Below are positions 1 to 9,089 of a stretch of 64,000 nucleotides of DNA, in pieces; the first letter of the stretch is position 1, and each line of letters opens with the position of its first letter. The translations under genes and the position numbers were made by a program. Source of the stretch: Labilithrix sp. (GTDB taxonomy: Bacteria; Myxococcota_A; Polyangia; Polyangiales; Polyangiaceae); contig JAHBWF010000012.1 of NCBI GenBank assembly GCA_019637105.1, forward strand, positions 1 to 64,000. Direction: 5' to 3'. The notes under the pieces are model-generated. The model worked only from the letters and a program-made list of their open reading frames with translations. It had not been told where the DNA came from and did no database searches.

Positions 1-2
1 CG

Positions 3-1580
3 AGCACGCCCGGAGGCAGGTGGCGCGAGCGGCTCGTCTGGGGCGGCCTGGCGTTCGTCCCGTCGACGCTCTTGCTCGGCGCCACCGAGTACGTGACGAC
101 GGACATCGCCAGCGTCCCGCTCCTCTGGGTCGTCCCGCTCGCGCTCTACCTCCTCTCGTTCATCGTCGCGTTCGCGAAGCGCCAGCCCTTGCCGCCGCGC
201 GTCTTCTCGCGGGCGACGGCGCTCGTCGCGGCGCTCGTCGTGGCGCTGACGCTCGCGAACGTGGCCGGCCCGGCGTGGCTCGTCGTCGGCGCGCACGTGC
301 TGCTCCTCTTCGTCGGCAGCGTCGTGTGCCACCGCGCGCTCGCCGAGCGCCGCCCGCCCGCCGCGCGGCTCACGGAGCTGTACCTGTGCATCTCCGTCGG
401 CGGCGTGCTCGGCGGGCTCGTGAACGGCCTCGTCGCTCCCTTCGTCTTCGACGACCTGTTCGAGTACCCCCTCGCCATCGGCCTCGTGTGCCTCGCGCGC
501 GCGGCGCTCGATCGGCCGGCCGCCGCCGCGACGCGGAGGGAGCTCGGCCGCGACCTCGGGCTCGGCGTCGCGCTCGGGGCGCTCACGTGGGGCCTCGTCA
601 AGCTCGGCGCCGCGCTGAAGACCGACCCGCGGTCGTCCTTCGTGTGGATGTTCGGCGCCCCGCTCGTCGTGGCCTACGTCTGGTCGAAGCGCCCCGTCCG
701 CTACGCCGTCGCGATCGCGGGGCTCTTGCTCGCCGGCATGAGCCACGGCGGCTTCCGCGGGACCACGCTCTGGTCGCACCGCGGCTTCTTCGGCGTGCTC
801 CAGGTCACGCGCGAGCGCGAGGGCCGCTTCGAGCTGCTCGTCTCGGGCCGGACGATGCACGGCAAGCAGGCGCTCGATCCGGCGAGCCGGCACGTGCCGC
901 TCGCGTACTACCACCCGACCGGACCGGCCGGCGACTTCCTCGGCCCGCTGCCGGCGCCGGAGCTGAGCCTCGGCGCCCGCCGCGTGGGCGTGATCGGCCT
1001 CGGCGCCGGCGCCCTCGCCGCGTACGCGCGCCCGGGCGACGCGTGGACGTTCTTCGAGATCGACCCCGCCGTCGTGGAGGTCGCCGAGGCGCGCTTCGGC
1101 TTCCTCGCGCGCGCGCGGGAGCGCGCGAAGGTCGAGGTCGAGACGGGCGACGCGCGTCTCCGGCTCCGCCGCGGGCCGAGCGAGCGCTTCGACGTCCTCG
1201 TGCTCGACGCGTTCAGCTCGGACGCCGTCCCGGTGCACCTCGTCACGCGCGAGGCGCTCGCGGTCTACCGCCGCGCGCTCGCCCCGGGCGGAGCGCTCCT
1301 CGTGCACGTCTCGAACAACCACGTGCGCCTCGCGCCCGTGTTCGCGTCGCTCGCGCGCGACGCCGGCCTCGTCGCGATCGGGCGGAACGACGACGAGCTC
1401 CCGCCCGCCGAGCGGCTCGCCGGCAAGGATGCGTCGGAGTGGCTCGTCATGACCGAGTCGCGCGAGGCGATCGACCTGCTGCTCCGGACGAAGTCCGGCT
1501 GGCGCCCCCTCGCCGCGCCGCCGCGCGCGCGGGTCTGGACCGACGACTACGCCGACGTCCTCGGCGCCCTCGAGCTCTGA
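3..1580 (+). CDS. Membrane-anchored spermidine-synthase-like protein, 5' end outside window
   Basis: The frame is open from the left edge, so the N-terminus is missing and about 525 residues are visible. The first half carries several hydrophobic helices typical of the membrane part of fused spermidine synthase-like proteins. The second half is a Rossmann-type SAM-binding methyltransferase fold: GLGAGALAAY is the glycine-rich loop, FEIDP the acidic strand-2 end, TGDAR follows, and LDAFSSDAVP matches the DAFS loop of spermidine synthases. Bacterial membrane fusions of this kind are common, but their substrates are mostly unknown, so polyamine synthesis should not be assumed. The next gene is convergent with only 14 bp between the stops. 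Confidence 0.75.
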   Translation, partial: STPGGRWRERLVWGGLAFVPSTLLLGATEYVTTDIASVPLLWVVPLALYLLSFIVAFAKRQPLPPRVFSRATALVAALVVALTLANVAGPAWLVVGAHVLLLFVGSVVCHRALAERRPPAARLTELYLCISVGGVLGGLVNGLVAPFVFDDLFEYPLAIGLVCLARAALDRPAAAATRRELGRDLGLGVALGALTWGLVKLGAALKTDPRSSFVWMFGAPLVVAYVWSKRPVRYAVAIAGLLLAGMSHGGFRGTTLWSHRGFFGVLQVTREREGRFELLVSGRTMHGKQALDPASRHVPLAYYHPTGPAGDFLGPLPAPELSLGARRVGVIGLGAGALAAYARPGDAWTFFEIDPAVVEVAEARFGFLARARERAKVEVETGDARLRLRRGPSERFDVLVLDAFSSDAVPVHLVTREALAVYRRALAPGGALLVHVSNNHVRLAPVFASLARDAGLVAIGRNDDELPPAERLAGKDASEWLVMTESREAIDLLLRTKSGWRPLAAPPRARVWTDDYADVLGALEL

Positions 1581-1594
1581 CGCCGCCGGCCGCG

Positions 1595-3265
1595 TCAGCT
1601 CCGCGGGCGGACCGGCGCGCGCGCGCCGACGTGCGGCACCGGCGCCTCGACGATCGACCGCGGCGGGACGCTCTGCGAGAGGACGCAGCCCGCCATGATC
1701 TTCGTCCCCTCCCCGACGACGATCGGGCCGTAGAGCGTCGCGCCGATCCCGACGTGGACGCTCTCTTCGAGCAGCGGCGCCCCGGCCTGCTTCGTCACCG
1801 GATCCGGTCCGTACCCGAGCGTGACGTTCTGGAAGAGGATGCAGCCGTGGCGCGCCCGCGCGGCGTAGCTGATCGCGAGGCCGAAGCCGTGCACGATCAT
1901 GATGCCCGGCTCGAGGTCCGCGTCCCAGTGGACGTCCGACGCGAACGCGTGGCGGATCGTCCGCGACATGAACTGCGCGCCGAGCTCGAGCCCCGCGGCG
2001 CGGAAGAAGCGCATCACGCGGTAGGCGATCATCAGCTGGAAGCCGATCTTCCTGACCGCGTCGCCCGCGAGCGCCGCCGCGCCGGGCGCCTCGTAACCGT
2101 CGACGCTCGCCCCCACGCGGTCGTCGTACTTCTCGCCGTAGAAGCGGAGGACGCGGTGGTCCTCGCGCACGGCCTCGCGGAGCGCGCGGAACGCGCCCGC
2201 GTCGCCGCCGTCGCCGCGCCGGAGGAGCGAGACGCCGCGCTCGAACTCGCGGTACTCGCGGCGCACGGCGTCGTACCCGCCGACCTCCTGGCGGACGCCG
2301 CGGTAGTACTGGATGCCGTAGACGAAGGTCATCCCCGCGAGCGCGACGGGCTCGAGCCCGACCTTGTCGAAGGCCGACGCGGCGCGGATCGCCGCGCCGG
2401 CGACGACGCTCGCCGCGGCGGGCGCCGCGAGGCCGAGCGTCATGAACGGGCGCTTGAGCGGGTTCGCCACCGGCAAGAAGCGCCAGGGGCTCGACTCGGG
2501 CACGTCCGGGTGCTTCCGCGCGAGCTTGGCCTGGTAGACGCCGTCGCGGTACGCGCGGTCCATCCACTTCTTCATCGACGTCCAGTCGGAGCCGTGCACG
2601 CTCTCGGCCTCGTCCGCGAACGCGAAGCGCGCGCCGGCCTTCTCGAGGCGCACGCCGAGCTCCTCGTCCTCGAGCGCGCGGAACGCAGGATCGAAGCCGC
2701 CGGCGCGGACGAACAGCTCGCGCGCCATGCTCACGTTGCCCGTGTAGATGTTGTGCCCGCGCACCGGGCGCTCGCCCGCGGCGAGCTCGTCGCCCTGGCT
2801 CGCCATCACGCGCGCGTAGTAGCGCTCGAAGAGCGGCATTTCGGCCAGCTTCGCGTCGGGTCGGAGGCGCCCCAGCACGACCGAGCTCGTCGCGTCGCCG
2901 ATCTCGAGGTGCCGCGCGAGGTGCTTCGCGAGGAACTCCGGCTTCACCTGCATGTCGTCGTCGAGGAACACGACGATCTTGCCGCGCGCGAGGTCGACGC
3001 CGCGCTGGCGCGCCGCCGCGGCCCCGGCGTTCTCCTGCCGCTCGACGCGGAGCGCGTAGCGAGTCTCGAGCCCGGCCAGCGCCGCGCGCGTGTCCTCCTT
3101 CGATCCGTCGTCGACCGCGATGACCTCGAAGCGCGACGGCTCGAGCGTCTGGGCGTCGAGATCCGAGAGGAGGCGGCGGAGGAGCGTTTGCCGGTCGTAC
3201 GTCGCGATGACGACGCTCAGCCAGAGGCCGTCGCCGAGATCCACGTGGCTGGAGGGGCTCGTCAT
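1595..3265 (-). CDS. Bifunctional GT2 glycosyltransferase / SAT-like hexapeptide acyltransferase
   Basis: 556 residues. Residues about 16-270 are a GT-A family 2 glycosyltransferase: SVVIATYD opens the fold, VDDGS follows at 51-55 and the DxD-type metal site is LDDDM at 101-105. A GG-F-D motif and an EDEELG catalytic-base region follow. A hydrophobic stretch lies near 285-315. Residues about 415-545 resemble the serine-acetyltransferase left-handed beta-helix, with DVHWDADLEPG, an IVHG histidine and hexapeptide turns (VGIGATLYGPIVVGEG). The protein probably adds a sugar and O-acetylates the same glycan, although the acceptor is unknown. It is the last gene of a four-gene minus-strand operon with an ATP-grasp enzyme, a GT-C/acyltransferase fusion and a kinase. 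Confidence 0.85.
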   Translation of the reverse strand: MTSPSSHVDLGDGLWLSVVIATYDRQTLLRRLLSDLDAQTLEPSRFEVIAVDDGSKEDTRAALAGLETRYALRVERQENAGAAAARQRGVDLARGKIVVFLDDDMQVKPEFLAKHLARHLEIGDATSSVVLGRLRPDAKLAEMPLFERYYARVMASQGDELAAGERPVRGHNIYTGNVSMARELFVRAGGFDPAFRALEDEELGVRLEKAGARFAFADEAESVHGSDWTSMKKWMDRAYRDGVYQAKLARKHPDVPESSPWRFLPVANPLKRPFMTLGLAAPAAASVVAGAAIRAASAFDKVGLEPVALAGMTFVYGIQYYRGVRQEVGGYDAVRREYREFERGVSLLRRGDGGDAGAFRALREAVREDHRVLRFYGEKYDDRVGASVDGYEAPGAAALAGDAVRKIGFQLMIAYRVMRFFRAAGLELGAQFMSRTIRHAFASDVHWDADLEPGIMIVHGFGLAISYAARARHGCILFQNVTLGYGPDPVTKQAGAPLLEESVHVGIGATLYGPIVVGEGTKIMAGCVLSQSVPPRSIVEAPVPHVGARAPVRPRS

Positions 3266-3305
3266 GTTCCACTCAGCTCATACCGAGGAGTCGTCCTCGA
3301 CGCCA

Positions 3306-3326
3306 GGAGGCCTTCGAGAGGCCTCC
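3306..3326 (-). terminator. Hairpin between ATP-grasp and GT2 genes
   Basis: A perfect 8-bp stem (GGAGGCCT / AGGCCTCC) with a 5-nt loop TCGAG lies in the 102-bp gap. No T-tract follows on the minus strand, so it may be a weak terminator, an attenuator or an mRNA-processing hairpin. Confidence 0.35.
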
Positions 3327-3367
3327 GCGGCCGAGGCCCTCCCGGACGGACGTCGATCGGGGGGCCG

Positions 3368-4624
3368 TCAGCGGTTCAGCACGAAGCTTCGCACGAAGCT
3401 CCTCGGGTGCCGCGCGAAATGGCGCACCCACTCCGCCGCGTCGACCACCGCCGGCATCCGGTCGTCGGCGTCGCGCACCGCGTCGGTCGCGCCGCGCCGG
3501 TGACGCGTGTACCAGGCGCGCCAGCGGCGCACCTCGGCGCGCGTCATCTGCCCGGACAGGCCCTGGAGGCCGAGGACGAGATCGAGCATCGTCTTGTGGC
3601 AGTAGACCTCGTCGCCGCGCGGCCGCCAGTCCGCCGCGCGGGCGACCTCCTCCCGCACGCGGTCGTGCTCGCCGCGCGCCGAGTGGTAGACGAGCATGGG
3701 CAGCGGGAGGCCGCGCGCCACGTCGAAGCCCATCTGGCTGTAAAAGCGCGGGTTGAAGTCGATGAGCAGGCGGCGCTCGCCCTCGACGATGAACTCGGCC
3801 TCGAACGCGCCGTGGTAGCCGACGTCCGCGCAGAGCGCCGCGAGCTTCTCGACGAGCGGAGGCTCCGGCGCGCGGCCCTCGAAGCACAGGCCGATGCCGA
3901 CCTTGCGCGGGCGCTGGAGCACCTTCGTCGCGGAGCGGGCGACGAGGGCGCCGTCGGCGCCGACGAAGCCGGAGACGCTCGCGATGTTGGTCTCCGCCGC
4001 CGGCAGGTACTCCTGGAGCATCGGCTCGGCGATGTCCGGGTGGCGCCGGGCGAGGATCGGATCGAAGGCGACGAGCTGCCGGAACCGCGCGAGCGCCGCG
4101 TCGAGCTCGCCGCGATCGTGCGCGATGAAGCCCTTGATCCCGCCGGTGAGGTAGACCTGCGTGCGCGGCTTGACCAGGACCGGCAGCGGGACGTCGCGCC
4201 CGGCGGCGGCGTCCGCGGCCTCGAGCGTCCGCGGCACGTCGATGCCGACGCGAGAGCAGGCGGCGTGGAGGCGCTTCTTGTCGAGGAGCGCGAAGACGGC
4301 GTCCTCTCCCGGCGAGAACATCGCGAACGCCTTCGACAGCCGCTCGCGCTCGGCCGCGAAGAGCCACGCGAGGTGATCGTTCGGCGGGTAGAGGACCGCG
4401 CCCGGGTTCCGCGTCCCCCACGCGATCAGCCAGTCGACCAGCTCCGCGGGCCGCGAGAGCGGCGGGTGGACGAGCTTCTCGGCGACGTGCCGCGACCAGG
4501 AGGCGCGCGCGCCTCGGCGCTCGTCCGCCACCGTGACCTTCAGCCCGGCCTTGCCGTACGCGCGAGCCGCGGCGAGCGTGCCGTAGTAGTCCGCGCCGAG
4601 GAGAAGGACGCCCATTTTCGCCAT
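3368..4624 (-). CDS. ATP-grasp carboxylate-amine ligase-like protein
   Basis: 418 residues; start taken at ATG 4624 (MAKMGVLLLG), where a Rossmann-like N-terminal domain begins. A second ATG lies three codons in. ATP-grasp features include LVKPRTQVYLTGG in the small ATP-binding subdomain, MLQEYLPA, and the metal-binding end EAEFIVEG...LIDFNPRF, which gives Glu and Asn ligands. The overall layout is like CarB/PylC-type ATP-grasp enzymes found in polysaccharide clusters. The acceptor is unknown; an amino acid or amine attached to a sugar is possible by context. It lies 47 bp after the GT-C/acyltransferase gene and is probably cotranscribed with it. Confidence 0.8.
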   Translation of the reverse strand: MAKMGVLLLGADYYGTLAAARAYGKAGLKVTVADERRGARASWSRHVAEKLVHPPLSRPAELVDWLIAWGTRNPGAVLYPPNDHLAWLFAAERERLSKAFAMFSPGEDAVFALLDKKRLHAACSRVGIDVPRTLEAADAAAGRDVPLPVLVKPRTQVYLTGGIKGFIAHDRGELDAALARFRQLVAFDPILARRHPDIAEPMLQEYLPAAETNIASVSGFVGADGALVARSATKVLQRPRKVGIGLCFEGRAPEPPLVEKLAALCADVGYHGAFEAEFIVEGERRLLIDFNPRFYSQMGFDVARGLPLPMLVYHSARGEHDRVREEVARAADWRPRGDEVYCHKTMLDLVLGLQGLSGQMTRAEVRRWRAWYTRHRRGATDAVRDADDRMPAVVDAAEWVRHFARHPRSFVRSFVLNR

Positions 4625-4671
4625 ACTACGCGCGCTCCGCCGGCGGGGCGACGCCTCTCTCGCGCCGGCGG

Positions 4672-7600
4672 TCAGTCGTGGAACTTGCCCTTCAGCTTGA
4701 GGAACGGGCTCTCGAAGAACCTGAAGCTCAGCGAGGCGAGCGCCCAGATGGACGCGAGGCCGAAGACGATGAACGCGCCGGAGATCCCCATCTGCGCGAG
4801 CGTCGACCGCCCCTCCTGCCACCTCGTCAGGTACGGCACGGCGAGGACCACCAGCGGCCAGTGGAAGATGTACATGCCGTAGCTCACCTTCCCGCACGAC
4901 ACGAGCGGCCCCCACGAGAGCAGGCGGCGCGCGCGCTCGCCGATGACGTGGTCGGCACAGAGCGACACGCCGCTCGCGAAGAAGAGCGCGAGCGTCACGT
5001 AGCCGACGCCGATGACGCGGCGGTCGTAGTCGTTCAGGCCCGTCGCCCAGACGTACAAGCCGAGGAGCGCGAACGCGGTCCCGACGAAGATCGGCAGGCG
5101 GAGGCGGCGCCACACCTGCGCGGCCGGGTGCCTGACCTCGCGCTGCGTGACCGCGACGAACGCGCCGAGCAGGAGGCCGTCGGCGCGGGTGAACGTCGTG
5201 CGGTACACGAGCTTCGCGATGCCGTGCTCGAGCCCGCCCGGCTCGTCGGCGAACCAGCGCTGGAACAGCCCGATGTCCGCCCCCTTGAACGTGAGCCCCA
5301 CGCGGAGCGCCACGGTGAAGAGCACGAGGACGAGGATCAGCGGGATGAGGCGGCGTCGCGAGACCGTCAGCGCCACGATCGGCCAGATGAAGTAGAACTG
5401 CTCCTCGATCGCCAGCGACCAGAAGTGCGCCGTCCAGCGCATCACCTCGTGGTCGAAGGCGAGGGTGTAGTTCTGCATGTAGAGCCAGTACGGCAGGCCC
5501 GGCACCCACTGCGCGCCGAAGGCGAGCGTCACGATGGTGCCGACGACGATCACCGCGTAGTAGAGCGGGAAGATGCGGAGGACGCGGCGCATCCAGAACA
5601 TCTTCATGCGCGTGCCGAGCGCCCTCTTCGAGTCGGTCACGAGCCCGCGCGTGATCAGGTAGCCCGAGAGGACGAAGAAGAGGTCGACGCCCGTCCAGCC
5701 CGACCACATGAACGCGTGGAGCTGCACGGCGACCTTGTCGACGAAGCTCGTGGCCGCGGAGGGATCGTCGCCGGGGAACGTCCAGGCGAAGTGGAAGACG
5801 AGGACCAGGATGACGGCGATCCCGCGCATGCCGTCGAGCGTCGGGATCGCGCGGGCGTCGGCCCCCGCGAGCGCCGCCCTCTGGCCCTCGTCGAGATCGA
5901 GCGGCTCCGCCGGCGGCGACGGCGAGAGCTCGGCGTACGACTCGCCGTCCTTGGCGATCTTGCGGGTCGCGCCGGCGATGACGAGCCCGAACGCCAGGAG
6001 CACGACGAAGTCCGTCACGCCGACGGCCGCGGGCAGCGTCTTGCCGAGCTCGCCCAGCGCCGCGGCCAGCGAGTCGCCGTCCTCCATCTCCCGGCCGATG
6101 AGGTCGCGCCGCGCGACCTTCGCGCCCTCGCGCAGGCGCATCCCGTTCGCGAGCTCCTCGAACCCGAGGCGCTTCATGTACTGCTCGTCGACCTCGTTCA
6201 CGTCGACGGCCTCGACGACGAGCTGGGCGTCGCGCTGCCCGAGGCTGTAGTCGTAGTCCCACTTGTCGTGCCCGGGCGAGAAGACGCCGCGCGGCGCGAG
6301 CTTGGCGACGTGGCGGTCGTTCTTGCCGAGCAGGTCCTCGGTCGGGCGCTGCGCGAAGTACGGCGTCGCGCCCGCCGCCGCGACCGCGATCCGGAAGTCG
6401 GGCGACGTGCTCGCCTGGATGAGCAGTCCGAGCCGCGTGTAGCGCGCCTCGTCGGCGTACTGCGCCGCGTTCTGCGCCGCCCACCGACCGAGCGGCAAGA
6501 GGTGGGACGGGAGCCAGACCAGCGCCGCGACGACCAGCGCGGCGCGCGCCGCCGTCCGCTGGCTCTCGAGCCGCCGGCGGAGCGCGGCGAGCCCCTCGAC
6601 GACGCCGCGCCGCGCGTCCTTCATGCGGAGCAAGAGGCCGCCGAGCACCATCGCGCCGCCCGCCGCGAACGGCGTCTTGCTGAAGACGATCGTGGCGGCG
6701 ATGCCCTGCTCGGGGAACGTCCGCGCGAGGAGGTTCAGCGCGATGAGGAGGAGCCCCGAGGCGGAGAGGCCGTAGGCGAAGCGCTTCGCGAAGATCGCGG
6801 CCTCGCCGTCGTCGGCGCGAAAATCTCCCGCCGTGGCGCCGCTCGACGCGATCGCCCGCTGCATCAGCACGCCGACCAGGAGGATGAGCGCCGGCATGCC
6901 GACGCACATGTAGCGGTTCGCGTAGAGCATCCACTCCCAGGCGTCGCCGCCGACGTAGGTGGCGTAGGCCACCTGCGCGGAGAAGATCGCGCCGAGGAGC
7001 ACGAGGCGCCGGGCGGCGCGATCGCGGTAGACCTCCTTGACCCACGCGACCGACGGCCTCACGCCCGGGAGGCTGGCGAGCACGATCGAGATCGGCACGG
7101 CGAGGTGGAGCGCGAGGACCTCGAGCGCCACGAACGCGCCGCGCTTGACGCGGGCGAACGTCGAGATCTTGTAGAGCTTGAGGAAGTACGTGTTGGGCAG
7201 CGACTCGTGGAAGTACGCCTTGCGGAACATCGTCTGACCGCCGACGGCCCCGCCGGCGAACGCGCCGATGACCGCGGCGAAGACCCAGCGGCGCGAGCAC
7301 GTGAGGAAGCCGTAGAGCGAGATCAGGCCCACCGGGACGACCGAGTCGCTCCGGATGAGGAGCGCCATGCTCGTCAACGCGCCCATCGCGAGCGTCCGCG
7401 GGAGCGAGAACTCTTCCTCGTTCTCGAGCGCGAGCCAGAGCAGCGTGTAGACCGCGAGCGTGAGCGCGCCGACCTCCATCCCGCGCAGCGTCCAGAAGAC
7501 GAGCGGGTAGTCGAACAGCGTCGCCGCCAGGACGCAGACGGGCACCCAGGGCGCGGTGGTGAGCTTGCGCGCGATCTTCGAGGTGACGAGGCCGGTCGCG

Positions 7601-8028
7601 AGGAGGATCGCGACGCCGGACAGCATGATGAAGAGCGAGATCTTCGACTCGGCGAGGCCCAGCTTGTGGGCGACGCTCATCCACAAGACCCAGAGCAGGT
7701 TCGTGAACCCCTCGATCGGCGGCTCGCCGATGTTCCACACCAGGCCGTGCCCGTCCGCGAGGTGACGCGCGTAGCGCATCGAGATCATCGCGTCCTCGAA
7801 GAGCACGAAGTAGCGCGTCCCACCGATCGTGAAGCTCGTCCGGAACACGAAGAGCGCGTAGAACGCGAGCGCCGTGAGCGCGATCCACGTCCGAGCGCGG
7901 TGGCTCGTCGCACCGCCCCGCCCGCTCGAGCGATCGCCGCGGTAGGGAGAGGCGCCTCCCGGTCCTGGCGCGGCGCTCTCGGTCGTCGGGTCGGCTTCGC
8001 CCATGGCACCCATCCCGTCGGCGCTCAT
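4672..8028 (-). CDS. GT-C glycosyltransferase fused to acyltransferase-3 (OafA-type)
   Basis: 1118 residues. Residues about 48-650 are a polytopic GT-C-type transferase. The first extracytoplasmic loop has an acidic FEDAMISMRYARHLADG and a WNIGEPPIEGFTNLLW block, resembling AftB-like arabinofuranosyltransferases and other polyprenyl-phosphate-sugar users. A linker near 700-725 is followed from about 728 by a complete acyltransferase-3 domain: TLDGMRGIAV with the catalytic-type His in VFHF, FFVLSGYLITRG and FWSLAIEEQFYFIWP. The two halves probably glycosylate and acylate the same exported glycan on the periplasmic face. The start ATG at 8028 lies 3 bp after the kinase stop, which suggests translational coupling. 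Confidence 0.85.
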   Translation of the reverse strand: MSADGMGAMGEADPTTESAAPGPGGASPYRGDRSSGRGGATSHRARTWIALTALAFYALFVFRTSFTIGGTRYFVLFEDAMISMRYARHLADGHGLVWNIGEPPIEGFTNLLWVLWMSVAHKLGLAESKISLFIMLSGVAILLATGLVTSKIARKLTTAPWVPVCVLAATLFDYPLVFWTLRGMEVGALTLAVYTLLWLALENEEEFSLPRTLAMGALTSMALLIRSDSVVPVGLISLYGFLTCSRRWVFAAVIGAFAGGAVGGQTMFRKAYFHESLPNTYFLKLYKISTFARVKRGAFVALEVLALHLAVPISIVLASLPGVRPSVAWVKEVYRDRAARRLVLLGAIFSAQVAYATYVGGDAWEWMLYANRYMCVGMPALILLVGVLMQRAIASSGATAGDFRADDGEAAIFAKRFAYGLSASGLLLIALNLLARTFPEQGIAATIVFSKTPFAAGGAMVLGGLLLRMKDARRGVVEGLAALRRRLESQRTAARAALVVAALVWLPSHLLPLGRWAAQNAAQYADEARYTRLGLLIQASTSPDFRIAVAAAGATPYFAQRPTEDLLGKNDRHVAKLAPRGVFSPGHDKWDYDYSLGQRDAQLVVEAVDVNEVDEQYMKRLGFEELANGMRLREGAKVARRDLIGREMEDGDSLAAALGELGKTLPAAVGVTDFVVLLAFGLVIAGATRKIAKDGESYAELSPSPPAEPLDLDEGQRAALAGADARAIPTLDGMRGIAVILVLVFHFAWTFPGDDPSAATSFVDKVAVQLHAFMWSGWTGVDLFFVLSGYLITRGLVTDSKRALGTRMKMFWMRRVLRIFPLYYAVIVVGTIVTLAFGAQWVPGLPYWLYMQNYTLAFDHEVMRWTAHFWSLAIEEQFYFIWPIVALTVSRRRLIPLILVLVLFTVALRVGLTFKGADIGLFQRWFADEPGGLEHGIAKLVYRTTFTRADGLLLGAFVAVTQREVRHPAAQVWRRLRLPIFVGTAFALLGLYVWATGLNDYDRRVIGVGYVTLALFFASGVSLCADHVIGERARRLLSWGPLVSCGKVSYGMYIFHWPLVVLAVPYLTRWQEGRSTLAQMGISGAFIVFGLASIWALASLSFRFFESPFLKLKGKFHD

Positions 8029-8031
8029 CGC

Positions 8032-8910
8032 CTACATCGCCTCCGACGCGAGCTTCGTGAGGTCGTCGAACATGTCCTGCGCCTTCGCGTAGCGCTCCGC
8101 CGGGCGGCGCCGGAGCGCCCGCGTGACGACGCGCTCGAAGCCCTTGGCCATCGGGTCCGCGCGGCCGGTCACGAGCGGGCGCGCCTCCTGCTGGAGCTTC
8201 TCGCGGAGGCTCTCGCGGGTGTCGAAGGGGAGCGCGCCGGAGACGGCGCGGTAGAGGATGGCGCCGACCGAGTAGACGTCGGAGGCCTCGGTCACGCGAC
8301 GCGCGTCGAGCAGCTGCTCGGGGGACATGTACGGCACGGTGCCGATCGCCGCGTGCATCGACGTCAGGCTGCTCGCCTTGCCCTTCGCGTCCTTCACCCG
8401 CGAGAGGTTGAAGTCGAAGATGACCGCGTGCCAGCCGCTGTCGTTGGGCCGGAGGATCACGTTCTCCGGCTTGATGTCACGGTGAATGATGCCCATCGAT
8501 TGCATTTCCGCCACGCCGGCCAGGATGCCGATCCCGAGACCCATCGCGTCCTCGACCGAGAATTGCGCTCGCTTGAAGACGTCGGACAAGAGCTCACCCT
8601 CGATGTATTCCATGACCAGTGCCATCTCGAAGGGAGGCCCGGTCAACAGCTCGTGCATCCGCGCGATGTGCGGGCTGGTGAGACGTGAGAGCGCCCACGC
8701 CTCCCGCCGAAAGCGCTCGACGCTCTCCCGCGAGACTGCGGCTTCGGGGTGGAGGACCTTGATCGCGACCCGCTCGCCGGTGTCCGTCCGGTGTGCGAGC
8801 CAGACGACTCCGAAAGCTCCCGACCCCAGTAGCGACTCGAGTACGTAGACCCCGATCTGGGAACCGGGCGCAAGCTGCACGGAGAGCATCGTACGCAACC
8901 TTGTCACCAC
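8032..8910 (-). CDS. Soluble Ser/Thr protein kinase with DFN in place of DFG
   Basis: 292 residues, essentially one Hanks-type kinase domain with no membrane segment. Visible motifs are the glycine loop GSGAFG (29-34), VAIK with Lys51, Glu70 of helix C, HRDIKPEN (143-150), and the activation-segment end YMSPEQ (194-199). The metal-binding DFG is DFN at 166-168: the aspartate is kept and the glycine replaced by asparagine. Activity is therefore plausible but the activation-loop hinge is unusual. The GTG at 8910 is the longest start; ATG 8889 (MLSVQLAP) is an alternative. It heads the glycan operon and may phosphorylate a glycan enzyme, which is inference. Confidence 0.85.
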   Translation of the reverse strand: MVTRLRTMLSVQLAPGSQIGVYVLESLLGSGAFGVVWLAHRTDTGERVAIKVLHPEAAVSRESVERFRREAWALSRLTSPHIARMHELLTGPPFEMALVMEYIEGELLSDVFKRAQFSVEDAMGLGIGILAGVAEMQSMGIIHRDIKPENVILRPNDSGWHAVIFDFNLSRVKDAKGKASSLTSMHAAIGTVPYMSPEQLLDARRVTEASDVYSVGAILYRAVSGALPFDTRESLREKLQQEARPLVTGRADPMAKGFERVVTRALRRRPAERYAKAQDMFDDLTKLASEAM

Positions 8911-8912
8911 GA

Positions 8913-8961
8913 GCGACCCATTAAAGGAGTGGCAGCGCGCCCGCGGGCTCGTTTGGGTCGC
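8913..8961. promoter_or_regulatory. Inverted repeat between divergent kinase and flippase genes
   Basis: GCGACCCA at 8913-8920 is mirrored by TGGGTCGC at 8954-8961. The repeat extends outward to 11 bp per arm with one mismatch, and the spacer is 33 bp. It lies just upstream of the kinase start and 130 bp before the flippase, a reasonable place for a shared operator. No regulator is identified. Confidence 0.3.
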
Positions 8962-9089
8962 ACGAGCGCGGCGCCGCCGTGCCGGAGCACGGCGCTGCGT
9001 CCGCCCCTACGCGGCGCCCGTCCCCCGCGCGGGCCCGCGCGAAGCCTCCTCCCGTCGCGCGTCGCGGTCCGCTAGCGTAAGGGCCCACC

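Noticed and set aside
3368-4624. Pyrrolysine biosynthesis PylC or a second carbamoyl-phosphate synthase
   Set aside because: Only a general ATP-grasp resemblance is visible, there are no pyl partners, and the neighbours are glycan genes.
20-4882. Very long open frame on the plus strand opposite the glycosyltransferase genes
   Set aside because: It is rich in Arg/Ala with no domain, and it is the mirror of genes with clear motifs. Long antisense frames are expected at this G+C content.
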